NCBI GenBank assembly: GCA_003670925.1
Contig: QWQG01000132.1
Span: 1-60,385, forward strand
Direction: 5' to 3'
Source of the DNA: Planctomycetota bacterium
Lineage (GTDB): Bacteria > Planctomycetota > Planctomycetia > Planctomycetales > Planctomycetaceae
Length of the DNA stretch: 60,385 nucleotides
The position numbers were made by a program, and so were the translations under genes. How positions within the stretch are numbered: position 1 is the stretch's first letter; each line of letters starts with the position of its first letter. Below the pieces are notes generated by a model. That model did not search any database, was not told the DNA's origin, and saw only the letters and a program-made list of their open reading frames with translations. Below, piece after piece: positions 28,205 to 36,945 of the stretch.

Positions 28205-28706
28205 TCAAGATAGCGCGATGACGTTGGCGGCTCCGCCATCGATGGGAATTGTGCAACCGGTGACATAGGCCGCGGCGTCACTGGCTAAAAACGTGACGAC
28301 GCCGGCGACATCGTCGGCTTCACCCCAACGCCGAAGTGGAATGCGTTCCAGCACCTTGGCCGATCGGATCGGATCATGCTGCAGGGCATTTGTCATTGGC
28401 GTGCGAATCCAACCTGGCGCGATCGCGTTGACCCGAATACCGTACTGGCCCCATTCCGCAGCAAGATCGCGGGTCAGTGACACGATACCTCCTTTGGTCA
28501 TGCCGTAAATCGAGCCACCACGTCCGAGTCCCATCACACCGCCACCGAGGGCCGACACATTGATAATCGTCCCCCGCTGCTGCTGGAGCATCACTTTCCC
28601 TACGGCACCGACGACGTGGTAACAACCCACAAGGTTGACGGCAAAAACGTCGATCAGGTCTTCCTCGCGATAATCGGTTGGCGTGCCGCGTCGATGAATG
28701 CCGGCG
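28205..28706 (-). pseudogene. SDR gene remnant lacking its N-terminal third
   Basis: The last 165 or so residues of a short-chain dehydrogenase are intact: ANAGIHRRGTP (the end of the NNAG motif), INVSALGGG, YGMTKGGIVSLTRD as YxxxK, RVNAIAPGWIRTPM and a C terminus ending CTIPIDGGAANV. The first 80 to 90 residues, including the GxxxGxG nucleotide-binding site, are absent. Immediately upstream the DNA is instead the beginning of a VOC gene in another frame. A start at 28744 could be read in the SDR frame, but its first 11 residues are the VOC DNA out of frame. The product could not bind NAD(P), so I call it a pseudogene made by deletion. Confidence 0.8.
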
Positions 28707-28880
28707 TTAGCCAGTCTGCAGCGCGACGTAATCGTGATCGACATGCGGTCGGCGGCGAAGCAGTATCATTCCGAGTGTGCCACCGTAGAAAGCGATCGAA
28801 CGCTCGAGATCCGCCACCGTCAGCCCCACATGATGCAGTTCACGGAGTTTCCAACCGGAACACATCGGGCTATTGGACAT
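28707..28880 (-). pseudogene. VOC (glyoxalase-like) gene fragment, first 57 codons
   Basis: Translating from the ATG at 28880 gives a 57-residue peptide containing LRELHHVGLTVADLERSIAF, then FYGGTLGMILLRR and DHDYVALQTG, then a TAA at 28707-28709. This is the N-terminal half-module of a vicinal-oxygen-chelate (glyoxalase/bleomycin-resistance) protein, including the first metal-ligand His in HHVGLTV. A full VOC protein has about 120 to 150 residues. The reading stops exactly where SDR sequence begins on the same strand, so a deletion has fused the two genes out of frame. The fragment is too short to be functional. Confidence 0.8.
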
Positions 28881-29036
28881 GATGCATTCCCTCTGTCTTG
28901 GAAGTCGCTGGGTTGCGTCTCGTGATAGATTGGTTCTGCGTCAGTCATGGGAACGGGCGATAAAAGTCGCAGACATTGAATCGACAAACGTCAGTCTCGT
29001 CCGAAACTAGTAGCGTTCGCACGCATCGAGTGACTC

Positions 29037-29393
29037 TCAGCTATTGTCAGGCGAATTTGGCAAAAACCGGCCGCCGCTCATGAACATGCCATTGTCACAG
29101 GGTGAGCACCATTCGACACGGACGTTGTATTGAAACTCGCGAGTTTCACTGGCCATGCGGACAATAACATCGCCAGGTGTGACAGCGCCGCGATGCAGCA
29201 TGCCGATTCCCGTGCGGCTGATCTCACGGGTCATTGCTGAAATTGTGTTGCCGCGTTGAGTACGAATTTCAGCGGGAACTGAAAGTTCAAGACGCTCGTT
29301 CTCGCGGTTATTTGAAACATTGACCTTCCCGATACTCTCTAGGATGCGGCGAAGGTCATCGATCGTAGGACGGCTCCAAGGATCGTGAGTCAT
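29037..29393 (-). CDS. PilZ-like domain protein
   Basis: This 118-residue protein starts at the ATG at 29393 with GGAG seven bases upstream. After a short N-terminal helix it shows RENERLELSVPAEI, which contains the RxxxR of PilZ domains, and ISRTGIGMLHRG, which corresponds to the (D/N)xSxxG motif with Glu in the first position (EISRTG). PilZ domains bind cyclic di-GMP and act as effectors. The changed acidic position leaves ligand binding open. Planctomycetes carry many such small PilZ-like proteins. The 583-residue membrane protein lies 163 bases upstream on the same strand; no shared function is evident. Confidence 0.7.
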   Translation of the reverse strand: MTHDPWSRPTIDDLRRILESIGKVNVSNNRENERLELSVPAEIRTQRGNTISAMTREISRTGIGMLHRGAVTPGDVIVRMASETREFQYNVRVEWCSPCDNGMFMSGGRFLPNSPDNS

Positions 29394-29556
29394 CAAGAAA
29401 CTCCTGCTGTAATTCCGGCCATGCGGAACTCTTAATCAAGCGGCTGTTTGTCATTGTGCTGCCGAGCGACCACAAGAATGTCACGGCTCACAACGTCAAC
29501 ACTACGTCGCAGCTTGACGGTTAGCCACAAATCCTGACTAAAATTTCCCGGTTGTC

Positions 29557-31308
29557 CTAACCGTTCACCGGCCGGCTATTCACCGTCAGAGGTTTTGTGC
29601 GACCTGGAGCGAATAAGAGGGCGATGACAATTACGCCGCCTATGAGCAACAGCCAGTTGCGGGTCGAGAATGACTGCACGAGCCCCAGTCTGGTGGTTGT
29701 AGATGTCACTTCACTCACGGATGTCTCCACGGGAATCGGTGCCAAAGGAGCCGCCGTAAACAGCGGATCGCCAGACGTTGCTGTTTCCGTCGCCAAAGCC
29801 TCACGAATCACAGGCGGTCGATCCGTTCCATAATTTGTCATGGCAATTCGAGGTGCGTGCGAAAATGCGGCTGATTCGCGGAGACGCATGTCCGGCGTTT
29901 CCTGAGCCGAATCATCAACGTCCTCCACATTTCCAGCAGATGTCATGGGTGCACCGAAAGCTGTGTTGTGAATGCGTGCTTTGCCCTTGCCTCCGCTGTC
30001 ACTCAGATGACGAGCAAAAGCCCGAGCGACATCAACTTGGTTATCGTTGGACGAAGATCCTTGTTTCTCTAGCTGCGAATCTTCCCCTTCGAATTCTTCC
30101 GAATTCTCTGATGCCGGTGACCACGGGTTGGAACGATCAGCGTGGCGATCCGACAACTCCGCACGATGTGCCATCTCAGACTTGAGTACACGCGTATTTT
30201 GCCGAACAGCTGCTGCGCCAAAAAGTGCTTCTGCGTCGGCCACATCGATATCTTGCGCAGAAACCTGCTTGCGTTTCCCCGCGACGGTGTGTGTCACTTC
30301 AGTTTCATCGGACGCAGCGTCGCTGCCTTCTGTTCCGATGAGTTGTTCAAACGCGGTCAGTGAGTTTTCTGATTTTTCAGCGGTCGATGCGTGGCCTTTT
30401 AAACCCTGTAACGGTTCAATCGCAGGGTTAGGACCAAGTTCTGAACTCGTTCCTTCGGAGTCTGAATCCGATGACAAAAGAAAATCAAACTGATTGATCC
30501 GGCGAGCGGCGCTCTCCGATAATTCACGTTTCTCCGACTCAGCCCTGCTGATTTTTTGCCGCAGATCATTCCCGATCGCCACTGCATCGGTTTTGTGTTT
30601 GGCCACGGCGACGCGGGAAGTGATAAGGAAATGCTGCTCAAATTCTTTGGCAAGCAAGTCATCTTCATCGGCGTTGCTGCTCTCGGTTGAATGGACTTTC
30701 CGCGATGCCCCCAACGCAACGGCATTCGTGTCAACTGCTGTCGAGTCCGCTTGCAACTGGCCCCTCCTGCTGCTGGTCGTCGCACCTTTGGCGGATCTCG
30801 GCTTCGGGCTGGCTTTGAATGCGAATTCCTCATCCGCCTGCTTCGACTCATCGTCGATCGGCTCAATTTCCTGATGGGTTACAGCATCGACTGAAAGAGA
30901 CTCAGATCCGTTAACATGTGTTGACTCCGCGCTCAAAAATGGATCTGGTTCGACAGATTCGCGTTTTGTCAGCCCTCGGCCTAGAAACCGTGGCTTTGTG
31001 CCCGTTTCTTCCGCATCCGAACTATCGCCGCCAGTGGCTGCCAAGGGCTCTTCCTGAGTCGGCTCAGTCTTGCTGAACGGACGCCAAGACGCGAGTCGAG
31101 TCACCACTGATGGTTTCGCAACTTCGTCTTCAGAAATTTCTGTTTCGGCAACCGACTTTTCTGCAGATTCCAGTTCGTCCAGCGACTGGTACCCGTCCGT
31201 TTCATTTCTTGTGAACATATTCTTTAGGCCGCTGCCCGCGCAACCAACATGAGTTGCTGCGACGAAGACAAACAGACTGCCGTAGACGAGTTTATGATGC
31301 CGAGACAT
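29557..31308 (-). CDS. Acidic, low-complexity envelope protein with C-terminal membrane anchor
   Basis: This 583-residue protein matches no family I know. It begins with a hydrophobic N-terminal segment (LVYGSLFVFVAATHVGCAG) that could be a signal or a weak lipobox ending in Cys. It continues with over 500 residues of Ser-, Glu-, Asp- and Ala-rich, probably disordered sequence. It ends with one membrane helix (NWLLLIGGVIVIALLFAPG) and a short basic tail. Its topology would thread an acidic, flexible domain through the periplasm. The start at 31308 is an ATG with a weak AGGG upstream. The amino-acid use is unlike the well-folded neighbours. It is real as a coding region because the frame is open over 1.75 kb and both ends make topological sense. 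Confidence 0.65.
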   Translation of the reverse strand: MSRHHKLVYGSLFVFVAATHVGCAGSGLKNMFTRNETDGYQSLDELESAEKSVAETEISEDEVAKPSVVTRLASWRPFSKTEPTQEEPLAATGGDSSDAEETGTKPRFLGRGLTKRESVEPDPFLSAESTHVNGSESLSVDAVTHQEIEPIDDESKQADEEFAFKASPKPRSAKGATTSSRRGQLQADSTAVDTNAVALGASRKVHSTESSNADEDDLLAKEFEQHFLITSRVAVAKHKTDAVAIGNDLRQKISRAESEKRELSESAARRINQFDFLLSSDSDSEGTSSELGPNPAIEPLQGLKGHASTAEKSENSLTAFEQLIGTEGSDAASDETEVTHTVAGKRKQVSAQDIDVADAEALFGAAAVRQNTRVLKSEMAHRAELSDRHADRSNPWSPASENSEEFEGEDSQLEKQGSSSNDNQVDVARAFARHLSDSGGKGKARIHNTAFGAPMTSAGNVEDVDDSAQETPDMRLRESAAFSHAPRIAMTNYGTDRPPVIREALATETATSGDPLFTAAPLAPIPVETSVSEVTSTTTRLGLVQSFSTRNWLLLIGGVIVIALLFAPGRTKPLTVNSRPVNG

Positions 31309-31638
31309 TGCAGACGCCCTTCAAAACATAGGCCGCCCCGATAAGGAATATCTGTCACGTAGGTGTCCAGACTGAACAGGCCCCCTCTAAGCGTATCGGC
31401 GAAAACGAATGGTTCTGAGAAAACCGTTATGACGAAGAATTCGGTTCTTCCGAGAACGCTGTCTTTCAATCCGGTTGCGTCAACGACAGAAATGCGAGAA
31501 TCTGCAAAGGATGTTCAGTGGTCAGCGGCAGGAAATCGGGTGAGGGGCTGAAATCTTGAAAGATTCATTCAAGATGCATCGCGCAAGACCACTCATGGAA
31601 TATGGCTCGACAGCAACAGCCCACGCAGGCTGCCTGCT

Positions 31639-32604
31639 CTACGGTGCGGCTTTCGGGGGCACAACTTCGTAAGGTTGTTTTGCATTCGTGCGGCGCGGTG
31701 GCTCCAGATAATGATAGCCCGTGTTTGGATTGTTCCGATCGAAAGCAAATGCATCGCGGTTGCGGAGGAAGTGCTTCAGGTAAGAAACCGGGATCGCGAA
31801 TCCCAAACCTTCGCCAAAACTGAGCTTCATATTGATCACACCGACAACTTGCCCCTTGTCATTAAATAACGGTCCGCCACTGTTGCCGGGGTTAATCTGA
31901 GCTGTCGTTTGAATGTAAACAATCCCGCTCATGTTGCGATTACGCGTACTCACAATTCCTTCTGAAACCGACCGTTCCAATCCCAGTGGACTACCGATCG
32001 CAAAGACAGCATCGCCTTCACCATGGCTGTCGTCGTCAGCAATGTAAACGGGTTGGAACGCAAGATCTTCCTGGATCGGGATTTCCAGTAATGCAAAATC
32101 AAAGTGTGGGTTGAGCGCTAAGATTTTCACGTCTCGGACGGAACGTCTTTCAAAGTCCCCATTTTCGCTGCGATGAAAAATAGTCACCGCCACTCGCGTC
32201 TGCGTTTCAACCACATGATAATTGGTGACACAATATCCACGATCATTGATGATAAAGCCGGAACCAAGACCGTCAGGCGTCTCGATCAACACGACGCCTT
32301 CGCCGAACTTTGCCACGAGTTCCTTTACGGTACGTTCCGGCAGATCGGCTGTCATGAACAAGCCACTGTCAGTCGTTTTAGCCACTTCCTTAATAGGTTC
32401 TTGGCTGATGCGTTCCTGAATCTGTAAGACCGGAATCCGAATCACGTCCACACCAACATCCACGAACAACGTGTCCTGCTGGACCTTCAACACTTCCCCT
32501 TCGACCCGCTGACCTGATTTCATCACGATGATGTCAGCGTGGGAACTGAGCATGGTGATCAGCAGACAGGTGAACACGGGCAAAGCGAATCGAATGGATT
32601 TCAC
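31639..32604 (-). CDS. Secreted trypsin-like serine protease (HtrA/S1C type) without PDZ domain
   Basis: From the GTG at 32604, which has GGAG at ideal spacing, the protein is 321 residues; a TTG at 32628 is less convincing. A signal peptide (residues 1-22) is followed by a small beta domain (IIVMKSGQRVEGEVLKVQQD) that resembles the SH3-like segment found before planctomycete proteases. The protease domain then carries the complete triad: His130 in VTNYHVV, Asp169 in HFDFALLEIP and Ser242 in NPGNSGGPLF. The C terminus ends about 70 residues later with no PDZ domain, so it differs from DegP. It would act in the periplasm or envelope on unknown substrates. Confidence 0.87.
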   Translation of the reverse strand: MKSIRFALPVFTCLLITMLSSHADIIVMKSGQRVEGEVLKVQQDTLFVDVGVDVIRIPVLQIQERISQEPIKEVAKTTDSGLFMTADLPERTVKELVAKFGEGVVLIETPDGLGSGFIINDRGYCVTNYHVVETQTRVAVTIFHRSENGDFERRSVRDVKILALNPHFDFALLEIPIQEDLAFQPVYIADDDSHGEGDAVFAIGSPLGLERSVSEGIVSTRNRNMSGIVYIQTTAQINPGNSGGPLFNDKGQVVGVINMKLSFGEGLGFAIPVSYLKHFLRNRDAFAFDRNNPNTGYHYLEPPRRTNAKQPYEVVPPKAAP

Positions 32605-32680
32605 AAAAATCTCCAGAGGCGAGTTCAATGTTTGAGAAGAAGTCCCGGGATCTTGAAAATGCCCGTCGTCCCTGCAATAC

Positions 32681-33862
32681 CTAGTTATTCTTGTAATCGG
32701 AATGACAGTTACTGCACGTCGTCGACACTTTGGTTAATGCAAGTTCGTAGGTAGCGAAATCATTGCCTTCAGCTGCCCCCTTGATCGCCATGGCTGCCTC
32801 AACAACGGTTTTTGCGTAGCCCGTAAACTTGGGATCGTCTTCGTAGCCATAACCAGGGAGCGTGACAATTTTCGCCAACGTTGCCATTAAAGCCGCTTCG
32901 TGGGCGACCATCTCTTTTCTGGACGTCAGCGCCGTGTCGGTGCCAGCTTCGGTCTTCATGCGTTTTTCTGCTTCATCCATGCGATGCATCAGTAACCGCA
33001 TTTCAGACGCCTCAGCAAATCCATCCGATTCCGGCGGTTCGGCCAAGCCTGCCGGACGCGACCGGTTCAGCGTGTCTGACATGGCTTCATACAATTCCAA
33101 GATGCGCTTCTGATCTTTGGGGCCAGACCGCAAAGTCTCGGCGTTCATCTGCTTGCCAAGGTCGCGGACGTACTTTGCATCGGCTTTCCATGAGACTGAG
33201 TTTGGGTGTTCGATCGCCACACCTGCAAGCGCCGCAAGTGTCGCGGCTTTCGGTGGAATCATCAACATCGACGCATTGTAGTTACTTACCGACTGCAAAT
33301 TTTCGTTCAGAAAGTTGCGGATCGCTTTTACTTCATTATCAAGTTCAACCTCAGAAATCAGGTCGCCCCAAGAATCACCGCCTGCCGGCGGTGGCGTTGT
33401 CTCTGTTTCAGGCGCCTTGAAGGGGGGTTCTGTCATTGTGGGATCCGGAACGTCGGTTGACCCTAGATTGGAAACGACCGCCGTGATTGCTGCATTCCCA
33501 GCAAGCGGCGTGACATCGCTAGCCACGGCGTACGGCTGGTCAAAAAACGCATCCAGCGGGACGTCGCCAAACCACTTTTGTCCTTTCTCATCAACCCAGA
33601 CTTCGCCGCGACCATGCTTGACTGTAGCTGCCGCAGACTTGCCATTCGTCCCGTCCGAATTGCTGGTGCCTGCTTCTGCTTGGTTAGCCGATAGCTCGGC
33701 AGTCCCTGCCGTGGATGACACACTCTCCGTGGCAGTCGAAGAATTTGCAGATCCACCACAACCAGGGCAGAAAATCACCAGCAAGGACAAACCAATCCAC
33801 ATGCGATTTTGACTGCGACGGCAACTTGCACCAGCGGAGAAGATTTGAAGCAACGGGTCCAT
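32681..33862 (-). CDS. Cytochrome c'-like lipoprotein or secreted protein
   Basis: The protein ends with a haem-binding CSNCH five residues from its C terminus, preceded by a predicted four-helix region (about 200-385). That is the arrangement of cytochrome c' (class II), where the CxxCH lies in the last helix. The N terminus has a hydrophobic segment (MWIGLSLLVIFCPGCGG) that could be a lipobox with Cys after PG, then a Ser/Thr-rich linker and a short WVDEKGQKWFGDVPLDAFFD block. Candidate starts are 33862 and 33802, neither with a good ribosome binding site. It would be an extracytoplasmic haem protein; gas binding or electron transfer is possible but not shown. Confidence 0.8.
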   Translation of the reverse strand: MDPLLQIFSAGASCRRSQNRMWIGLSLLVIFCPGCGGSANSSTATESVSSTAGTAELSANQAEAGTSNSDGTNGKSAAATVKHGRGEVWVDEKGQKWFGDVPLDAFFDQPYAVASDVTPLAGNAAITAVVSNLGSTDVPDPTMTEPPFKAPETETTPPPAGGDSWGDLISEVELDNEVKAIRNFLNENLQSVSNYNASMLMIPPKAATLAALAGVAIEHPNSVSWKADAKYVRDLGKQMNAETLRSGPKDQKRILELYEAMSDTLNRSRPAGLAEPPESDGFAEASEMRLLMHRMDEAEKRMKTEAGTDTALTSRKEMVAHEAALMATLAKIVTLPGYGYEDDPKFTGYAKTVVEAAMAIKGAAEGNDFATYELALTKVSTTCSNCHSDYKNN

Positions 33863-34381
33863 CGTGCGTTCCGAAGAGAGCCAAACAATTGTCCAAGACA
33901 AATCAGAGAATTAGCGGATCCTGACCGCAGTTTCCACAAGTGCACAGAGTACATCACGCGCGCATCCATGGCCAGGAAGAAATGCGTCTTAGAGCCACAG
34001 TGAGTGCGAAATTTCTGGCAATGGCCGAATGATGGCGAATTCGCTTTTGTACGCTCCGTCGTTTCGAGCCGCGTGTTACATCACCCGCAGCGCAAAAAAA
34101 ATCCCGGAAGCAACGAATCCCAGGGGGGCGGAGGACTCTAGCTGCTTCCGGGGGCGATTGGCTCGCTTTTTCTTAGGACCACTTGGTGTTACGCATTCAG
34201 TCCCAATGGGCTGAAGATTACGAGGATTGGCAAAACGGGTCAAGACGTTTCCGTAGCCCATGGCTGAACAGATTTATGGCGTAACGTGTTTGAGAGAAAG
34301 GGTTTAATCCACTTATGAATAATCGACTTTGGCACAAAATCGATAATTTCAATAATTTTTGCGGTTCTGACTGGATCGGGA
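33863..34381. other. Intergenic region with a terminator-like hairpin
   Basis: This stretch of about 520 bases separates the cytochrome c'-like gene from the methyltransferase gene. Apart from the hairpin at 34094-34152 listed separately, I see no coding frame with a start signal and no RNA gene I can name. Its upper part should contain the promoter of the cytochrome gene. Confidence 0.35.
34094..34152 (-). terminator. Putative Rho-independent terminator with a long loop
   Basis: On the minus strand a 9-bp perfect stem (CCCGGAAGC with GCTTCCGGG) is followed by a run of eight T residues. It lies about 230 bases after the methyltransferase stop, so it could end the sigma/anti-sigma operon. The loop of 32 bases is long for a terminator and may contain its own structure, so a small RNA is an alternative. 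Confidence 0.5.
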
Positions 34382-35212
34382 TTAAGGCAACAACGGAGTC
34401 CCTGGAGTCCAAATTTTGGAGGATGCAGGAGCGGCCGCCATCGAATTTGCCTGGATCCGCTCAACTCGTCGAGCCTTCATCCGCACATACGGGGGCACGA
34501 AGCGACCGCGATACCCGAAATGCGAGACATCCACCTTATAGTCGGCTCGTTTCGGCTCACGCAGATCTTCAATTACGAAACCGGCCAAACACAAGTCACC
34601 GACGATTTGATCCAGTCGATGCAGATACTCCGTTGCCCCAGATTCCCGGTAAGCCGTGTCCTGCTGCTGCGGCAGCGGACCTTCGTGATAATATTCTACC
34701 CCGATCACAAACTGCTGGCGTTCGGAGCGATGACTGATCTGCAAGCTGACTGGCTGTTTGTGCTGGCTGATATATAAGCCATGACTGCGCAGCACCCGCG
34801 CGATGCCGGCATACACAGGTTTCAGATCCGGCACATAACACGAACTCACCGGCTGATGCACGATATCGAACGACTCATCCGCAAACATGCTTAAGTCGTC
34901 CATCGAAGTGTGCACAGTCTGAACTCGAAAACGTCGGCGTTTGGCTTCGCGTGTGTCCAGCCGCAGCATCGATTCACTGAGATCGACAACGGTGACATTG
35001 GCACCAGCGGCGGCATACAAGATCGACTGCCAGCCGCCACCGGACGCAAGGCATAAAACATTCAGTCCGGCGACACTTTCAGGCAACCAGCCGCGTCCGT
35101 CGAGCGACTGCATGGGTTTGCGGCATTCTTCGTCCGTTGCGACGCGCGCAAACAGACTGTCGCTGTCAGCCAATTGGTTCCATGCCTGCTGATTTGCATT
35201 ACGGTAGTCCAC
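34382..35212 (-). CDS. Class I SAM-dependent methyltransferase
   Basis: This 276-residue protein shows the Rossmann-type SAM site: VLCLASGGGWQSILYAAAGA (motif I) and VTVVDLSESMLRLD (motif II acidic end), followed by FDIVHQP at motif IV and VLRSHGLYISQHKQP. The substrate is not identifiable. It starts at a GTG that overlaps the TAG of the preceding gene by one base, so it is the last gene of a four-gene unit headed by an ECF sigma factor. The C-terminal 40 residues are basic and probably disordered. Confidence 0.85.
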   Translation of the reverse strand: MDYRNANQQAWNQLADSDSLFARVATDEECRKPMQSLDGRGWLPESVAGLNVLCLASGGGWQSILYAAAGANVTVVDLSESMLRLDTREAKRRRFRVQTVHTSMDDLSMFADESFDIVHQPVSSCYVPDLKPVYAGIARVLRSHGLYISQHKQPVSLQISHRSERQQFVIGVEYYHEGPLPQQQDTAYRESGATEYLHRLDQIVGDLCLAGFVIEDLREPKRADYKVDVSHFGYRGRFVPPYVRMKARRVERIQANSMAAAPASSKIWTPGTPLLP

Positions 35213-36312
35213 TATTTTTTGCCATCCAGACCAAGGGGTGCCTGGCCACGACTGTCGTTCGCTGGAGGACGATTCCCCTGTCCGAAAATGATGGCGCCAA
35301 TAATCCGATGGCGGTCACGGGCGAAAGCGATAAATTTCACCAACAGCTTTTGTTCGGGGGTCTGGGCACGGCTGGACTGCGCCAGAAACTCTAAACGCGT
35401 GCTGGCTTCGTCCGCCGGCATGACCATCAATGCATACTGTCGTGACTTGTCTTCTAGATTGACAAACGCCCCAACAATTTCATCTTCTGACACCGGAAAC
35501 TTCTTCATCAATTTGTTACCAAGGGCCATTGTGGACTCATCAATAATGACGAGCAGATTTCGGAGCAGCCAGAACCTAAAGAATGACTTTTCCGAGTTCT
35601 CGGCAATGATCTGTTCAAACTCAGCCTCCCAAGCCGCATCACTGACATTCGCCAGCACTGCCTGCAGAATTTCCTTACTCTGAACTGCCCGCGCCTCACG
35701 ATCCAAGTCGACGCGAAACCGTTCGAACAACCAAAGCGAAAGAGCCAATGAACGATGTTCTGGCGATTTCAGGAGATGCACTTCGCGCGCGATTTCCGGC
35801 GGGATTTCTGTGTCCTTCAGCGAATCCATAATGATCTGCCCGCATTCGTCAATCGTCAGATGCAACGGTTGCAGAGAGGTTTGTCCCCAGTCGGCAAAAT
35901 CAACCACGATTGTTTCTTCGGTCTCTGTCTGTTTATTAATTCTGGCTTTCGCAAAGCCAATTTGGTGTTCGCGAGTCATCTCCGGAAAACTGTCCCATTC
36001 AGACTGCGACAACGACGACCACCACGCAAAATATCTTTCCAATCCGTCCTGTAACTCCAGATCGTTCTGGACGGCTTCATGGAGAGCGCTGATGTCGCGT
36101 TGACGATCGTCCGTCTGAATTGAAAATTCAGCGAAGCTGGCCTTCACCATTTTTCGCTGATCTTCGCTGAGTTCACGATATTCTAAGAGGTGGCTGCTGA
36201 GTAACGCGTGTTCGGCACTGCTCCTGCCCACGACAGCCACTGCCGCCACGCTACCCAACGCGATACACACCATTGGCATCATCACGCCTGACATAAACTC
36301 AGAAATTTTCAT
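35212..36312 (-). CDS. Membrane-anchored protein of unknown function in a sigma-factor operon
   Basis: This 366-residue protein has one N-terminal membrane segment (about residues 8-28) and an otherwise soluble, helix-rich domain (LSEDQRKMVKASFAEFSIQ, FFRFWLLRNLLVIIDES) facing the periplasm. I recognise no family. Its ATG overlaps the stop of the anti-sigma-like gene by 4 bases (ATGA) and its stop overlaps the methyltransferase start by one, so it is translationally coupled on both sides. It could sense or hold the signal for the sigma factor; this is inference from position. No catalytic motif is visible. The C-terminal tail is polar and Gly/Pro-rich. Confidence 0.75.
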   Translation of the reverse strand: MKISEFMSGVMMPMVCIALGSVAAVAVVGRSSAEHALLSSHLLEYRELSEDQRKMVKASFAEFSIQTDDRQRDISALHEAVQNDLELQDGLERYFAWWSSLSQSEWDSFPEMTREHQIGFAKARINKQTETEETIVVDFADWGQTSLQPLHLTIDECGQIIMDSLKDTEIPPEIAREVHLLKSPEHRSLALSLWLFERFRVDLDREARAVQSKEILQAVLANVSDAAWEAEFEQIIAENSEKSFFRFWLLRNLLVIIDESTMALGNKLMKKFPVSEDEIVGAFVNLEDKSRQYALMVMPADEASTRLEFLAQSSRAQTPEQKLLVKFIAFARDRHRIIGAIIFGQGNRPPANDSRGQAPLGLDGKK

Positions 36313-36872
36313 CGCGTCTCCTGAGCGACGGGTGACGGCTTTGCGTTGTCTGAAACCTCTTTCAAAAATTCCACATCAGGAATGCGCCAGAGCTTTGGGT
36401 ACTGAAGATACAGATCAAGATCTTTCAGGATCTGTGCATCGGTCAGAGCTGTACGTTCACTGCGTGCCATTCGCGACAGCAGTAAGCCGGTCGCACACGC
36501 GAAGAATCCAGCCAGACACCAGATCAGCCCGCGGGCTATCAAAGACCATGGCAGATGTCTCTTGACTGACCAACGTTGATCCCTTGCTCGATCAGCGTCG
36601 CTCTCGGCAGCAACGGCTGAAATTGACGCGAGCGTTTTCTGAGTGAACTGCCCGCTAGCCCTAGGTTCTTCGAGTGAATTCAGTAATTGCCATGTACGAT
36701 CGAAAGATTCTGCATTCCTTCGCAACAGCGAATTCGTGAGCAGTAATTGTTCAACCCGCTCTGCATCCTGTTCTGGTAATTCACCGTCAAGGTACGCAAT
36801 CAGTTCGGTCGTCTGAGGGTCTGCTGTGCCCTCGATCTCGTTGGCCTCAGGATTTTTATGTTGATCCGCCAT
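36309..36872 (-). CDS. Anti-sigma factor-like membrane protein
   Basis: This 187-residue protein has TTELIAYLDGELPEQDAERV at residues 20-40, the opening helix pattern of anti-sigma domains (usually followed by a zinc-binding HxxxCxxC, which is absent here). One membrane segment (LIARGLIWCLAGFFACATGL) lies near residue 115, and a C-terminal periplasmic stretch of about 50 residues follows. The layout of cytoplasmic domain, membrane helix and sensor tail fits an ECF anti-sigma factor. It starts 73 bases after the sigma gene and overlaps the next gene by 4 bases. Regulation of that sigma factor is the natural inference. Confidence 0.78.
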   Translation of the reverse strand: MADQHKNPEANEIEGTADPQTTELIAYLDGELPEQDAERVEQLLLTNSLLRRNAESFDRTWQLLNSLEEPRASGQFTQKTLASISAVAAESDADRARDQRWSVKRHLPWSLIARGLIWCLAGFFACATGLLLSRMARSERTALTDAQILKDLDLYLQYPKLWRIPDVEFLKEVSDNAKPSPVAQETR

Positions 36873-36945
36873 CTTGATCTGCTGACTTCAATGTTCGATT
36901 CGCTAAATGTGCCTCGTCCAAATTATGACCATGAACGACCGGATG

